This document shows positions 42,001 to 50,861 of a stretch of 64,000 bases of DNA, piece by piece. This stretch comes from Diacronema lutheri. Its lineage: Eukaryota; Haptophyta; Pavlovophyceae; Pavlovales; Pavlovaceae. The stretch covers positions 62,001 to 126,000 of the forward strand of contig JAGTXO010000005.1 in the NCBI GenBank assembly GCA_019448385.1, in the 5' to 3' direction. The translations under genes were made by a program, and so were the position numbers. The notes beneath the pieces are model-generated. The model searched no databases. It had not been told where the DNA came from and saw nothing but the letters and a program-made list of their open reading frames with translations. Position 1 is the first letter of the stretch, and each line of letters opens with the position of its first letter.

Positions 42001-44164
42001 CGTCGGCGGCGGGCGCGACGCCCCACGTCCAGCTTCTCGCGTTGAGCGTCCAGACCTGCGTGGGCGGCGTCTCGGCGAGCAGCTCGCTCGTCGCGCGAGT
42101 CGGCGCGCCCGCGCCGCCGCCCGCGCCGCGCGGCGTCAGCCTGCCCACCGAGCGCGGCGTGGCGCCGCCGCCGGCCGCGCCACCGGCCACGCGCGGCGTG
42201 CCCGGCCCGCTGCTCGCGAGCGCGGCGGCGGCCGCCGCGCCGCCGCCGGCCGCAACGCGCCGGCGCGGCACGCCAAGCTCGTCGTCGATGAGCTCGACGT
42301 CCGCCGTCTCGAGCGCGTTCGCCGGCAGGGCGCACAGCAACGCCTCCGCATTGCCGTTGCCCGCCCAGGCGAACATGCGCGTCGCCGGCTGTGGAGGCGC
42401 CGCGCCCGCCATGCGCACGTCGGCCCACGCGGGCGTGAACTCGATGATGAACGGCGCGCCGCGAATGCGGATGTAGTCGTCGTCGTCGTCGAAGGCGTTC
42501 TCGTCGACGAGCACGTCGACCACGTAGGTGCCGGCGCTCGGCGCGCGGCACGAGATGGCGTAGCGCCCGTCAGCCGAGTCGCGCACCACCGGCTCGGCAA
42601 TGGGGCCGACGTTGGGCCCGCTGACGGAGACGCGAATCGCGTCGCCGCCAGAGTTGCGGTTCTTCCCCGCCGAATCCTTCGCCTGCATGACGAGCACGAC
42701 CTGCGTGCCCACGAGCGCCCGTCGCCGAAAGATGGCTGGCCCAAAAGCCGTGCACTTTGCGGCGCGCGTGTTCACATAGAAGAGGAAGGCGCACTTGTTG
42801 ACGGTGAAGCCGGCGCTGCCCGCCGAGACGCGCACGTTGACGTCGAGCGCGCCGTGCTTTTCGAAGGACGGCGTGTTGCACGTCACGCACGTCGGCGAGA
42901 CGAACTTTCCCGGCACGAGCGCCTCGCGCTTGCCGTCGGTGAACTTGACGACGAGCTCGTCCCCCGCGTCGGCGGGCATGTTGAGGCACGAGATGGTGAT
43001 CGGCGTGTTGCCCGTGATCGGGCCGGTCGCGGGCGAGACCGCCGTCACGGCGTACGGCGGCCCGACCACGCCCGCGACGTTGAGCAGCCACAGGTCAGAA
43101 AGCCAGCCTTGCGCCCAGCCGCCGAAAAAAACGACGTTGCACGTCTTCGTGTCGTACGCGACGGCGCAGTCCTCGCGCGCGCTGGGCGCAGCGCCGACGG
43201 CGACGGTGGAGACCCAGTGCATCCGGCTCGTGTCGAGCACCGAGAGCGCGTTCGAGTAGACGAGCATGCCGCGCTGCCCGCCAAAGACGAAGACCTTGAA
43301 GGACGGGACCGACTCGATCGCGACCGCCGCATGATTCCAAAGTGGCGTCGGAAGCGGCGCGAACGCGGCGGCGCGGCCATCGTGCGCCGCGTAGCCGAAC
43401 GGTCGCTGCCACTCCTGCTCGAGCAGGTCGAGCACGTGCACGTCGTCGAAGTGCCCGTCGTGCCCCTTGGTCGGCTGGCCGCGACCGCCCATTAAAAGGA
43501 GGCGTGAGCCCGCCACGCACACGGTGTGGTCGGCGCGCGCGCGCGGCGGCGTGCCCTTGATCCGCTCGATCTTGGACCACGACCATGTGTCCAGGTCAAG
43601 CGCGTGCACATCCATCAGAAAGTCGCGGCTCAAGCCGGCGCCGCCGTAACCGCCGATCACGAAGAGCTTCTTCTCGGCAAAGCCGTCGTCGCCCTCATCA
43701 AACTCAACGAGCGTCGTCGTGTGGTGCGAGCGCGGGATGGGCGGCGTGCCGGCGATGTCGCGCGGCACCCACTCGCGCGTCTCGGTGTTGAACACGTGCG
43801 TGTCGTTAAACCGCCGCCCCGCCGCCTGCCCGCCAAAGATGAAGATGGAGGTGTTGTCCGGCAGGAGCGTCGCCGTGTGCCGCCACCGCGCGAGCGGCGG
43901 CTCGCCGCCGACGGGCGGCCGCTCCCAGGCGGGGCTGGCCGGATCGCTGAGCGAGAGCACGTACATGTCGTTGAAGCAGCCGCCGCGGTTCTCGGGCGTC
44001 ACGCCGCACCCGCCAAACAGGTAGCAGTGCGAGTGCGTTCGCCCGTCGTTCACGATCGTGAGCGAGTGGCCCGAGCGCGCGGAGGGCAGGTCGCCGTGCG
44101 CGGTCGGGCTAGACCAGGCCACCTCGCCGGATCTGGACGGCGCGCCGACGCGCGGCGGCGCCAT
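30053..44164 (-). CDS. Outer-arm axonemal dynein heavy chain, Kelch/filamin type (Chlamydomonas alpha/ODA11-like)
   Basis: Motor heavy chain of the ciliary outer dynein arm. Exons 44164-33345, 33203-32393, 31981-31659, 31515-30789, 30638-30501 and 30361-30053; introns have GTGCGC, GTGCGC, GTGCGC, GTGAGC and GTGTGC donors, all with CAG acceptors and matching phases, giving about 4375 residues. The N-terminus has Kelch repeats (ARSGHSLTIV, CYLFGGCG, IFIFGGQAAGRRFNDTHVF), an IPT/filamin-like region and another Kelch-like stretch (KVWIYGGESSEGYAYDDLYE). AAA1 (residue about 1675): GPAGTGKTETTK with CFDEFNR. AAA2: ASSGCNKT, degenerate. AAA3: GSAGCGKT. AAA4: GVGGSGKQSL. The stalk and microtubule-binding domain (KPPAGIEDITAAVIHML) and the C-terminal domain YGGHVTDSWDRRC...LYNPMGY...GARWD are complete. 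The Kelch plus filamin N-terminus is known from the Chlamydomonas alpha chain. Confidence 0.94.
31982..32392 (-). other. Dynein intron 2 (411 bp) carrying a 15-bp array
   Basis: GTGCGC...GAGCAG, phase 0. Removing it joins LRTIPE to SILQSAIKVANEPP, matching the dynein family. Its length is a multiple of three and it lacks stops in the gene frame, so retention would insert an ATPWW-repeat segment without a frameshift. Confidence 0.85.
32049..32324 (-). repeat. 15-bp tandem repeat, about 18 units, inside dynein intron 2
   Basis: The plus-strand unit is GTAGCCCACCATGGC, with CCCACC/GCAAC variants and one 21-bp copy near 32155. On the sense (minus) strand the array has no AG, so it offers no cryptic 3' splice site. 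Confidence 0.95.
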
Positions 44165-44326
44165 GGCGGGCTTTCGCGGGCGGGCTGTCGCTTGGTCAGC
44201 GTCGCGCGGCCGCCATCGAGGGGGGCCTTTTGACAACGGCTTTTGAACTGCGCGGGCGTAACGTGCAAAAGGCCGTCTAAAATCGTCAAGGGGGGTGAAG
44301 GCCAGGAGGGGGGCGTAGGTCGGGCC
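44165..44326. promoter_or_regulatory. Divergent promoter region, dynein heavy chain / kinesin-8
   Basis: 162 bp between the two start codons of two ciliary motor genes. Contains a T-rich/A-rich patch (CTTTTGACAACGGCTTTTGA and GCAAAAGGCCGTCTAAAATC) but no clear TATA box or X-box. Co-expression is an inference from position and function. Confidence 0.5.
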
Positions 44327-47300
44327 ATGGCCGACTTTTGGGAGCAGCAGGAGCTGCAGCAGGAGGTGGCGGGGCAGGGCATACCGCAGAACACACCCAT
44401 GCTCGTCGCCGTCCGCGCGCGCCCGCTCTCGCGCGACGAGGCCGAGCGCGGTGAGTTTGGGATCGTGCGCGTGCTCGAGTCGCGCGTGGTCGTCGTGCTC
44501 GACCCGCAGGACTACGACAGGAACCTGCAGCCGAATCGGTCCAAGGAGAAGAAGTACGCATTTGACTACGTCTTCGACGAGGATGCCTCCCAGGCCGAGA
44601 TCTTCAGCGGCACGACCCGCGGCCTGATCAACGGCGTGCTGGTCGGGTTCAACGCGTCGGTCTTCGCGTACGGCGCGACCGGCGCAGGCAAGACGTACAC
44701 TATGCTCGGCGCGCTCGACTCGCCGGGCGTGATGGTGCTCACGCTGAACGACTTGTACCGCCGCATGCGCTCCGACCCGCAGTACGCCGACTCGGACTTC
44801 AAAGTGCGCCTCTCTTACCTCGAAATCTACAACGAGGTGATCAAGGACCTACTCAATCCCACGGACTCGTCGATCGGCCTGCCGCTCAACGAAGACCCGG
44901 TGCGCGGGATGGTGGTGGCGGGGATCACGGAGTACGACGCGACGTCCGCCTCCGAGATCCTCCAGCTCCTCCACCACGGCAACATGGCGCGCGCGCAGGA
45001 GCCCACAGCAGCGAACCGGACGAGCTCGCGCTCGCACGCCATCCTGCAGGTGAGCGTCGAGCGCTCCGAACGGACCGCGCACGTCGTCGGGCAGGTGACG
45101 TGCGGCAAGCTCTCGCTGATCGACCTGGCGGGCTCGGAGCGCGCCTCCAAGACCGAGAACACTGGCCTCCGCCTCAAGGAGGGCGCCAACATCAATCGTT
45201 CGCTCCTCGCGCTCGGCAACTGCATCAACGCACTCGCCGACGGCCGCTCGCACGTCCCGTACCGCGACTCCAAGATGACGCGGCTGCTCAAGGACTCGCT
45301 TGGCGGCAACTGCCGGACGGTGATGATCGCCAACATCTCGCCCGCCTCCACCCAGTTTGAGGAGACCCTCAACTCGCTCAAGTATGCGAACCGCGCGAAG
45401 AACCTCAAGACGAAGGTCACGTCCAACGTCCAGACCGTCGCGGCGCACATCGCCGACTACCAGCGCATCATCCTCTCGCTGCGCGCGGAGATCACGCAGC
45501 TCAAGGCGACGGTGGCGTCGCAGGCGCAGCACGGCGGTGGCGCGCCGCTCGGCGCGCCCTCCGCCGCCGTCGCCGACGCGCAGCGCGAGCGCGCGCTCGC
45601 CGCGCAGGCCGACGAGGCGGAGCGGCAGACCGCCCGCGCGCTCGAGGCGTCGATCGCGAAGGTGTGCGCCGAGCGGCGTAAGCTCGCGCAGCAGCTCGAC
45701 TCGGTGCACGGCGCCCTGATCAACCAGGCCGCCGCGGCGCAAGCCCAAACCGCCGCCGACGGCACGGCCGCGCCGCCGGCCGCCGACCCGGCGCTCGCTG
45801 CAACGGCGGCGGCGATCGTCGGGCGGCTCGGCCAAAGCGAGCACGTCGCACGCCAGCTGCTGCACGCGATCGACGAGCGGATCAGCGACGCGGATCGCGC
45901 GGCGGCGCTGCGCACGCTGTTCCACGCCCACTTCCTCGACCTCGCGCGAGCGCACGCCGCGTATGAGCTTGCCGTCCGCCAGAGCTATGAGGACTCGGTC
46001 GCGGCGGCGCGCGATCTGCCGCCGCGCGTGCAGCGCGCCGTCGGCCGGCTGCTCGAGTGGCGCGAGCTGCGCGCGAGCACGCAGCCGCACCGCGACTTTG
46101 ACCAGCGCATGGCGCGGCTCGAGCTGCCGCCTCTCGCGCCCGCTCCGCCCGCCACTTACCGGCACGACGGAGCTCAGCTCGGCGGCGCGGGCGGTGGCGG
46201 CGCGGACGCCGGCGACTCCAACTCGTCGAGCCATGTCGCCTCCGACGAAGCGCTGCTCGCGCTGCCCATCGCCGCCCAGCAGCCGAGCGCGCCGTCGCGC
46301 GGTCACTCAAGCGGGTCCGTCGCCGCAGCGCTCAACGTGCTCCACTCCCATCCACCGGGTCAGCGCCTCACACCCGGCGAGAGCCCGCGCGCGCGGCGCG
46401 CGCGCCCGTCCAACGCGTCCGGGCGCGAGAGTCCGGTACAGGGCGCAGGGGCGCGCGTGGCCATGCCGCCGGCGAGCGGCGCGTCCCGGCTGCCGGTGCT
46501 GAGTCCGGGCGGCGGCGCGCGGCACGTGGCGCAGCACCCGGACGGGCCGCACCAGGCGCAGCAGCAGCCGCGCCGCGCGCTCGTGCAGCGCGGCGGCTCG
46601 CGGCGCGCCAGTTTGGGCGCTTCGCAGCCGGCCTACCCGACAGTCAGCCCACAGGCGCTTCGGCGCTTGCCTGGCGGCGGTTCGCGCGCGCTCTCGCGCG
46701 AGGCAAGCCCTCGCGCGCCGCGCCGGTCGATGTTCGCCGTCGACGCAGCGGACGGCGGATCGCCCACGCGGAGCGAGGTGAACTCGGCGCCCTACTACGT
46801 GCCGGCCGCGCCGGCGCTCGCGCCGAGCGTCACGGGCGCGTACGCGAGCGGCAGCGGCGGCGGCGGCGGCATCTCGGCCGCGCGCGCGCTCAACAACCCG
46901 CGCGCGCTCGTTCTACCGCCGCAGCAGCCGCAGACGGCCGCTATCGCGTACACGGGCGCGCCGCTCCGCGCGCACCCGCTCGCCAACTGGCCCAACGATC
47001 CAACGCACGACGAGCTGTCGGTGCGCGCGCGCGCACGCGCGCGCGCACGCGCACGCTGTCCTCGGCAAGGCGGCTTGCGGGCGGGCAGACGAGGGTCGCG
47101 CGCGAGAAGCCCGCGCTTGCCCGCGCTGGCGGCCGTGCGCGCGCATCGCGTCAGCTCCTCGCGCGCCCGCGCTCACGAGCATGGCCCGCATCGCGCACGT
47201 GCGTGTGCGCGCGCGACGCGCGACGCGCGACGTGCGACGCGCGATGTGCGACGCGCAGGACGAGGGCACACATCTCGCTATCGGCTCGCACGTGGATTTT

Positions 47301-48112
47301 GACGGCGGCGACGCTCAGCACCAGCATTCACAGCCGACGCTGCCGACCGCTGCCGAACTGCCCGTTGTCAGGCAGCCCAACCGGCGGAGAAGTCAAGGAG
47401 ACGTGGCCGGTCAGCAGCAGCGCGGCGGGCTTGGTGGTCCGGCGCACGGCTCGCACGCCGAGAACGGGGCGGTGGGCGCGCCGCGGCGAGCGCCGGCGGA
47501 CGGCAAGGGCGGTGGCGCGCTTGCGTCTGTCGCCGTGTCCGGCAGCGTGGCCATGTCCGGGCTGCAGCAGCCACGAGGCGCGCTGCTGCTCCGGCAGCAG
47601 GCGCAGCCCGCGGGATCGCGGGGCGGCAGCACGACGGGGTACTCGCGGCAGCCGCAACCTCCGGCGCACATCCAGGCGTCAGTAGTGCGCGCTGCCCGGC
47701 GCGCGCCCCCATTCGTGCGCGTGGCGGCCGCCATGCACCTACGCCGCGCGCGCGCGCGCATTGCTGCGCCCGCGCTGATGGTGGTCCACGCGCCTCGCCG
47801 CGCCGTGTCGCGCCGCTCTGTGTGCAGGCTGGCGGCACGCACGGCGGCCGCATGGTTGCGAGGCAGCCGTTGGGCGCGCCGTCGCAGGGCGCGTTCGTGC
47901 GCAACCCGTCGCGCACGAGCCTCGTCAACGCGGGCAACCGGCCAGCGCACGCCAACCCGACAGGCATTGCGCAGTCGGTTGCGGCGCGGCGCGTCGTGCA
48001 GGCGTACTCGACGCCGGTCGCGCCCAAGGGGCAGGGCGTGCCGCGGCCGGGCCAGTACGGGCACGCGCGCGGCGCGCTGCGCTCCGGCATCCCGACACTC
48101 GTCAGCAAGTGA
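44327..48112 (+). CDS. Kinesin-8 family motor, KIF19-like
   Basis: Plus-end kinesin of the kinesin-8B/KIF19 group, which in animals shortens ciliary microtubules and controls cilium length. Exons 44327-47020, 47259-47684 and 47828-48112; introns GTGCGC...CGCAG and GTGCGC...TGCAG, both phase 0; about 1134 residues. N-terminal motor (residues about 25-380): VAVRARPLS, FDYVFDEDASQAEIF, P-loop GATGAGKTYTML, YLEIYNEVIKDLLNP, switch I NRTSSRSHAILQV, switch II LIDLAGSERASK, INRSLLALGNCINALAD and SLKYANRAKNLKTKV. A short coiled coil follows, then a long low-complexity Ser/Pro/Arg/Gly tail, probably disordered and basic. A donor three bases upstream of the second intron (47682) is also possible. Head-to-head with the axonemal dynein gene, which supports a ciliary role. 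Confidence 0.92.
47021..47258 (+). other. Kinesin-8 intron 1
   Basis: 238 bp, GTGCGC...CGCAG. The 3' part is a degenerate GCGCGAC repeat (about 47209-47256) running almost to the acceptor, with no AG until the splice site itself. Confidence 0.7.
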
Positions 48113-48299
48113 CCAGCCGGCGGCTGGCGTTTGGGGTGCACGCGGCAGCTGGCGGGGGGCGCGCGGCCTGTCGTTTGACCCCGCATAGTGGTCAGATCAG
48201 AATTCAGACTTTTTATGAAGTCCTCGGCCCGCCTCGGAAAAGTGCGCACTCACGCCAACGGCCGCTGGCCATGGCGCCGGCGTCTTCGAGGCGCGCGTG

Positions 48300-50801
48300 A
48301 TGCGGATCCGCTCGGCGGCGCTGCTCGTATGTAGCTGCGCCGCCTGCGTCTTGCTGGCATGGGCAGTACTTTGCAACGCGCCGAGCGGTTGGGTTGGCGA
48401 GCCGCGCGCCGGACGCGCCACGCAGCTCGGCCGGCGGGATCCGCAGCGCGTCCCGGACGCGCTCGTGCGCGAGCCGCGCGAGCCGAGAGAGCCGCGCGAG
48501 CCGCGCGAGCGGCACGACGCGCGGCGGAGCAACGAGCCGGCCGCGCCAGCTTCGCCCGTGCGCGAGTCGCGCCGCAACGAGCCGGTGGCGGTTCGCGTGC
48601 CCGACCTGCCGCACGACGCGCCGCACCGGCAAGGCTGGCTTCACCGGCACCTACCCTCGCCGCCGCCGTCGCCGCCGTCGCCACCGTCGTCGCCGTCGCC
48701 GCCCGCGCACCACAAGCACTGGCTGCGTCGGCACATGCCTTCGCCGCCGCCCGCACCGCCCAGGCCACCGTCACCGCCGCCGCCTCCTCCGCCGCCCTCG
48801 CGCCCACCGGCCCAGCCGTGGCACAGCATCGCAAGCCTCCTCGCGCAACGGCACGGCTCCGCATCTCTCGCCGGCAGCCCTCTCGCACACCTGATGGATC
48901 CGGCGCGCGCTGACCCGCCCAGCCGCGCCGAGGCGGGTCGCGCGCACTGGGCCGGGCTGCACGTGCTCGCGCCGGGCGAGCGCGGCTTGGCGGCCGTCGA
49001 GCTGCCGGCGGCTGCGCTGACGGCGGCGCCGCGCGCGCGGTGGGCGGGTCTTGTCATCATGGACACGGCGCAGCTGCCGCCGGGGTCGCCCATGCCGCCG
49101 CCCGCGCCGCCCGAGGCTCCGCCCGCGCCGGCGCGGCCGCCCGCGCCACCCGCGCCGCCGCCGACGCCGCCGACGCCGACGCCGCCGCCCTCGCCACCGC
49201 GCGCGCCGCCCGCGCCCCTGCGCGCGGCGGCGGGCGGTTTGGCTGGGCACGTTGTCGCGCCCGCGCCTGACGACCGGCCGCTATGGCCCGGGCTTCGCGC
49301 TGCCGTGCGCCGCAACGCGTCGCCGAGCGCGCAAGGGCCGCAACGCTCTGTGGCACTGCCCGTTCGCCCGCCCGCCCGTCCGACCGTCCGACCGCCCGCC
49401 CGGCCCCCCGCCCCCCCGCCCGCTGGCCCGCCCGCCGACCCGCCCGCCAGCCCGCCCACGCACCCGCTTGCGAGCTTGGGCGCGCCTGCCGCGCCATCCG
49501 CGCCGCCTCAAGACACACAGCCGCCCGTTTTGCCGCCATTGCCGTTTGGCAGCATAATGCCCTTCCAACCGCCGCCCTCACGCTCTGCGCCGCCGGAACG
49601 GTCGAGCGGGTCGCCGAGCGCACCGCCGCCGCCGGGCGGTGCACAGGCGCGCCTTGCCCAAGGCGCGGAGTCGCCGCACACGCTGCTTACCTCGCCGCGC
49701 CCGTCGCCGCCGCTCAGCTGGCCGCCTCTGAGGCCGCCGCCCGTCCCGCCGCACGTGCGTTTGCCGCACGCGCCGCACATGCCGGCAATCAGCGGCTCAG
49801 GCCCGCGCGCCGCCCGCGGCGGCCACGGCGGCAGTGCCAGCGACGATGGCACGCAGCCGCCCGCGTCGCCACCGCCGCCCGTCTCCGCCGACTGTGTCGG
49901 CGTGATCTGCTCAGGCAGTTACTACTACCGTTACTTTCGCGCCGAGGCGCGTCGCGCGCGGCGCGACGCGCCGCCCGCGCCACCGAGCCACGAGCTGCGC
50001 GTGGACGCGGAGTGGCAGGCGTGGGCGGGCCTCGGTGGCGCTGATCCGACGCACGACGAGGGCGCTATGCACGGCACGCCGCGCGACCTCTCGTTGGATG
50101 ACGCAGCCGCAGCGTCGCGCGCGCCCAGGGGCGCAGACGTCGTGTGGCGCGGCGCCGTCTCGGCGGCATCGCCACCGCCGCCGCGCAAGCACCCGCCGCT
50201 CCCGCCGCCGTCGCCGCCGCCGCCGGCGGACGTCGCGGCGCTCGCGCTCCTGCAGCCCGGCCTGGCGCACGCGCGCACCTTCTGCGGCGACCGGCATCGC
50301 CCATGGTCGATGACGAGCGCGGACGTGTGGGCGTGCCGCGAGGAGGTGGCGCGTGCGGGCGGCAGTGCGCATTTTGCGTGGTCGCCATCGTTCGGCTACT
50401 GCTACGGTTGCGACGACTGGCAGCACGACCAACGCGTGCCCGACGACGCGTACGTCGTCCTCGTCACGAGCGCGCCGCCCTTCTGGCCGTCGGAGCGCGG
50501 TGGGGCAGCGGCTGCGCTCTCCGGCGCGGGTGGCGTTCGAACGACGCGCGAGCGCGTCCCGCCGCGCGCACCGCTCGCGGCTGTGTTGCTGCCGTGCGCC
50601 CTGGCGGCGCTCGCCGCGGCGCTTGCGCTCGCGCAACTCGCGCTCGCGCGCAGCGGGCACTCGTGGAGAAGGCGGCTGGCAGAGCGCGCGCATAATTCGG
50701 TGCGCTCAACAACGACATGCGCGCTCGGTGTCGCGCCGGCTCGCGCTTCGTTCGCCGCCGGCCGCGAGGGCGGGCCTGCGCGAGGGCGGCAGATGCTTTG
50801 A
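48300..50801 (+). CDS. Pro-rich type I membrane protein with one CxxC Cys module
   Basis: Unknown function; probably surface or secretory-pathway. Single exon, 833 residues, starting at ATG 48300. Residues 1-26 (MRIRSAALLVCSCAACVLLA) form a signal peptide or anchor. A very long Pro-rich region with SPPPP/PPAPP runs and Arg/Glu repeats (REPREPREPRE) follows. Near residue 530 is a short Cys pair (DCVGVICSGSYYY). At residues about 655-730 is the Cys module: FCGDRHRPWS...WACREEV...HFAWSPSFGYCYGC...DDAYVVLVTSAP, which aligns with both modules of the first gene. A transmembrane helix (PLAAVLLPCALAALAAALAL) and a short Arg-rich tail end the protein. The spacing of Cys and aromatic residues recalls PAN/apple domains but with a CxxC pair. 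Extensin-like Pro stretches suggest a wall- or scale-associated stalk. Confidence 0.75.
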   Translation: MRIRSAALLVCSCAACVLLAWAVLCNAPSGWVGEPRAGRATQLGRRDPQRVPDALVREPREPREPREPRERHDARRSNEPAAPASPVRESRRNEPVAVRVPDLPHDAPHRQGWLHRHLPSPPPSPPSPPSSPSPPAHHKHWLRRHMPSPPPAPPRPPSPPPPPPPPSRPPAQPWHSIASLLAQRHGSASLAGSPLAHLMDPARADPPSRAEAGRAHWAGLHVLAPGERGLAAVELPAAALTAAPRARWAGLVIMDTAQLPPGSPMPPPAPPEAPPAPARPPAPPAPPPTPPTPTPPPSPPRAPPAPLRAAAGGLAGHVVAPAPDDRPLWPGLRAAVRRNASPSAQGPQRSVALPVRPPARPTVRPPARPPAPPPAGPPADPPASPPTHPLASLGAPAAPSAPPQDTQPPVLPPLPFGSIMPFQPPPSRSAPPERSSGSPSAPPPPGGAQARLAQGAESPHTLLTSPRPSPPLSWPPLRPPPVPPHVRLPHAPHMPAISGSGPRAARGGHGGSASDDGTQPPASPPPPVSADCVGVICSGSYYYRYFRAEARRARRDAPPAPPSHELRVDAEWQAWAGLGGADPTHDEGAMHGTPRDLSLDDAAAASRAPRGADVVWRGAVSAASPPPPRKHPPLPPPSPPPPADVAALALLQPGLAHARTFCGDRHRPWSMTSADVWACREEVARAGGSAHFAWSPSFGYCYGCDDWQHDQRVPDDAYVVLVTSAPPFWPSERGGAAAALSGAGGVRTTRERVPPRAPLAAVLLPCALAALAAALALAQLALARSGHSWRRRLAERAHNSVRSTTTCALGVAPARASFAAGREGGPARGRQML

Positions 50802-50861
50802 CCCACGCGGTTTCAACTTATGATTTATGTGTTTCAAAAGGCTTGTGACAATCCAGCCGGA

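Noticed and set aside
47181-48188. Separate gene inside the kinesin-8 tail
   Set aside because: Its useful part is exon 2 of the kinesin tail in phase 0; the remainder crosses intron 2.
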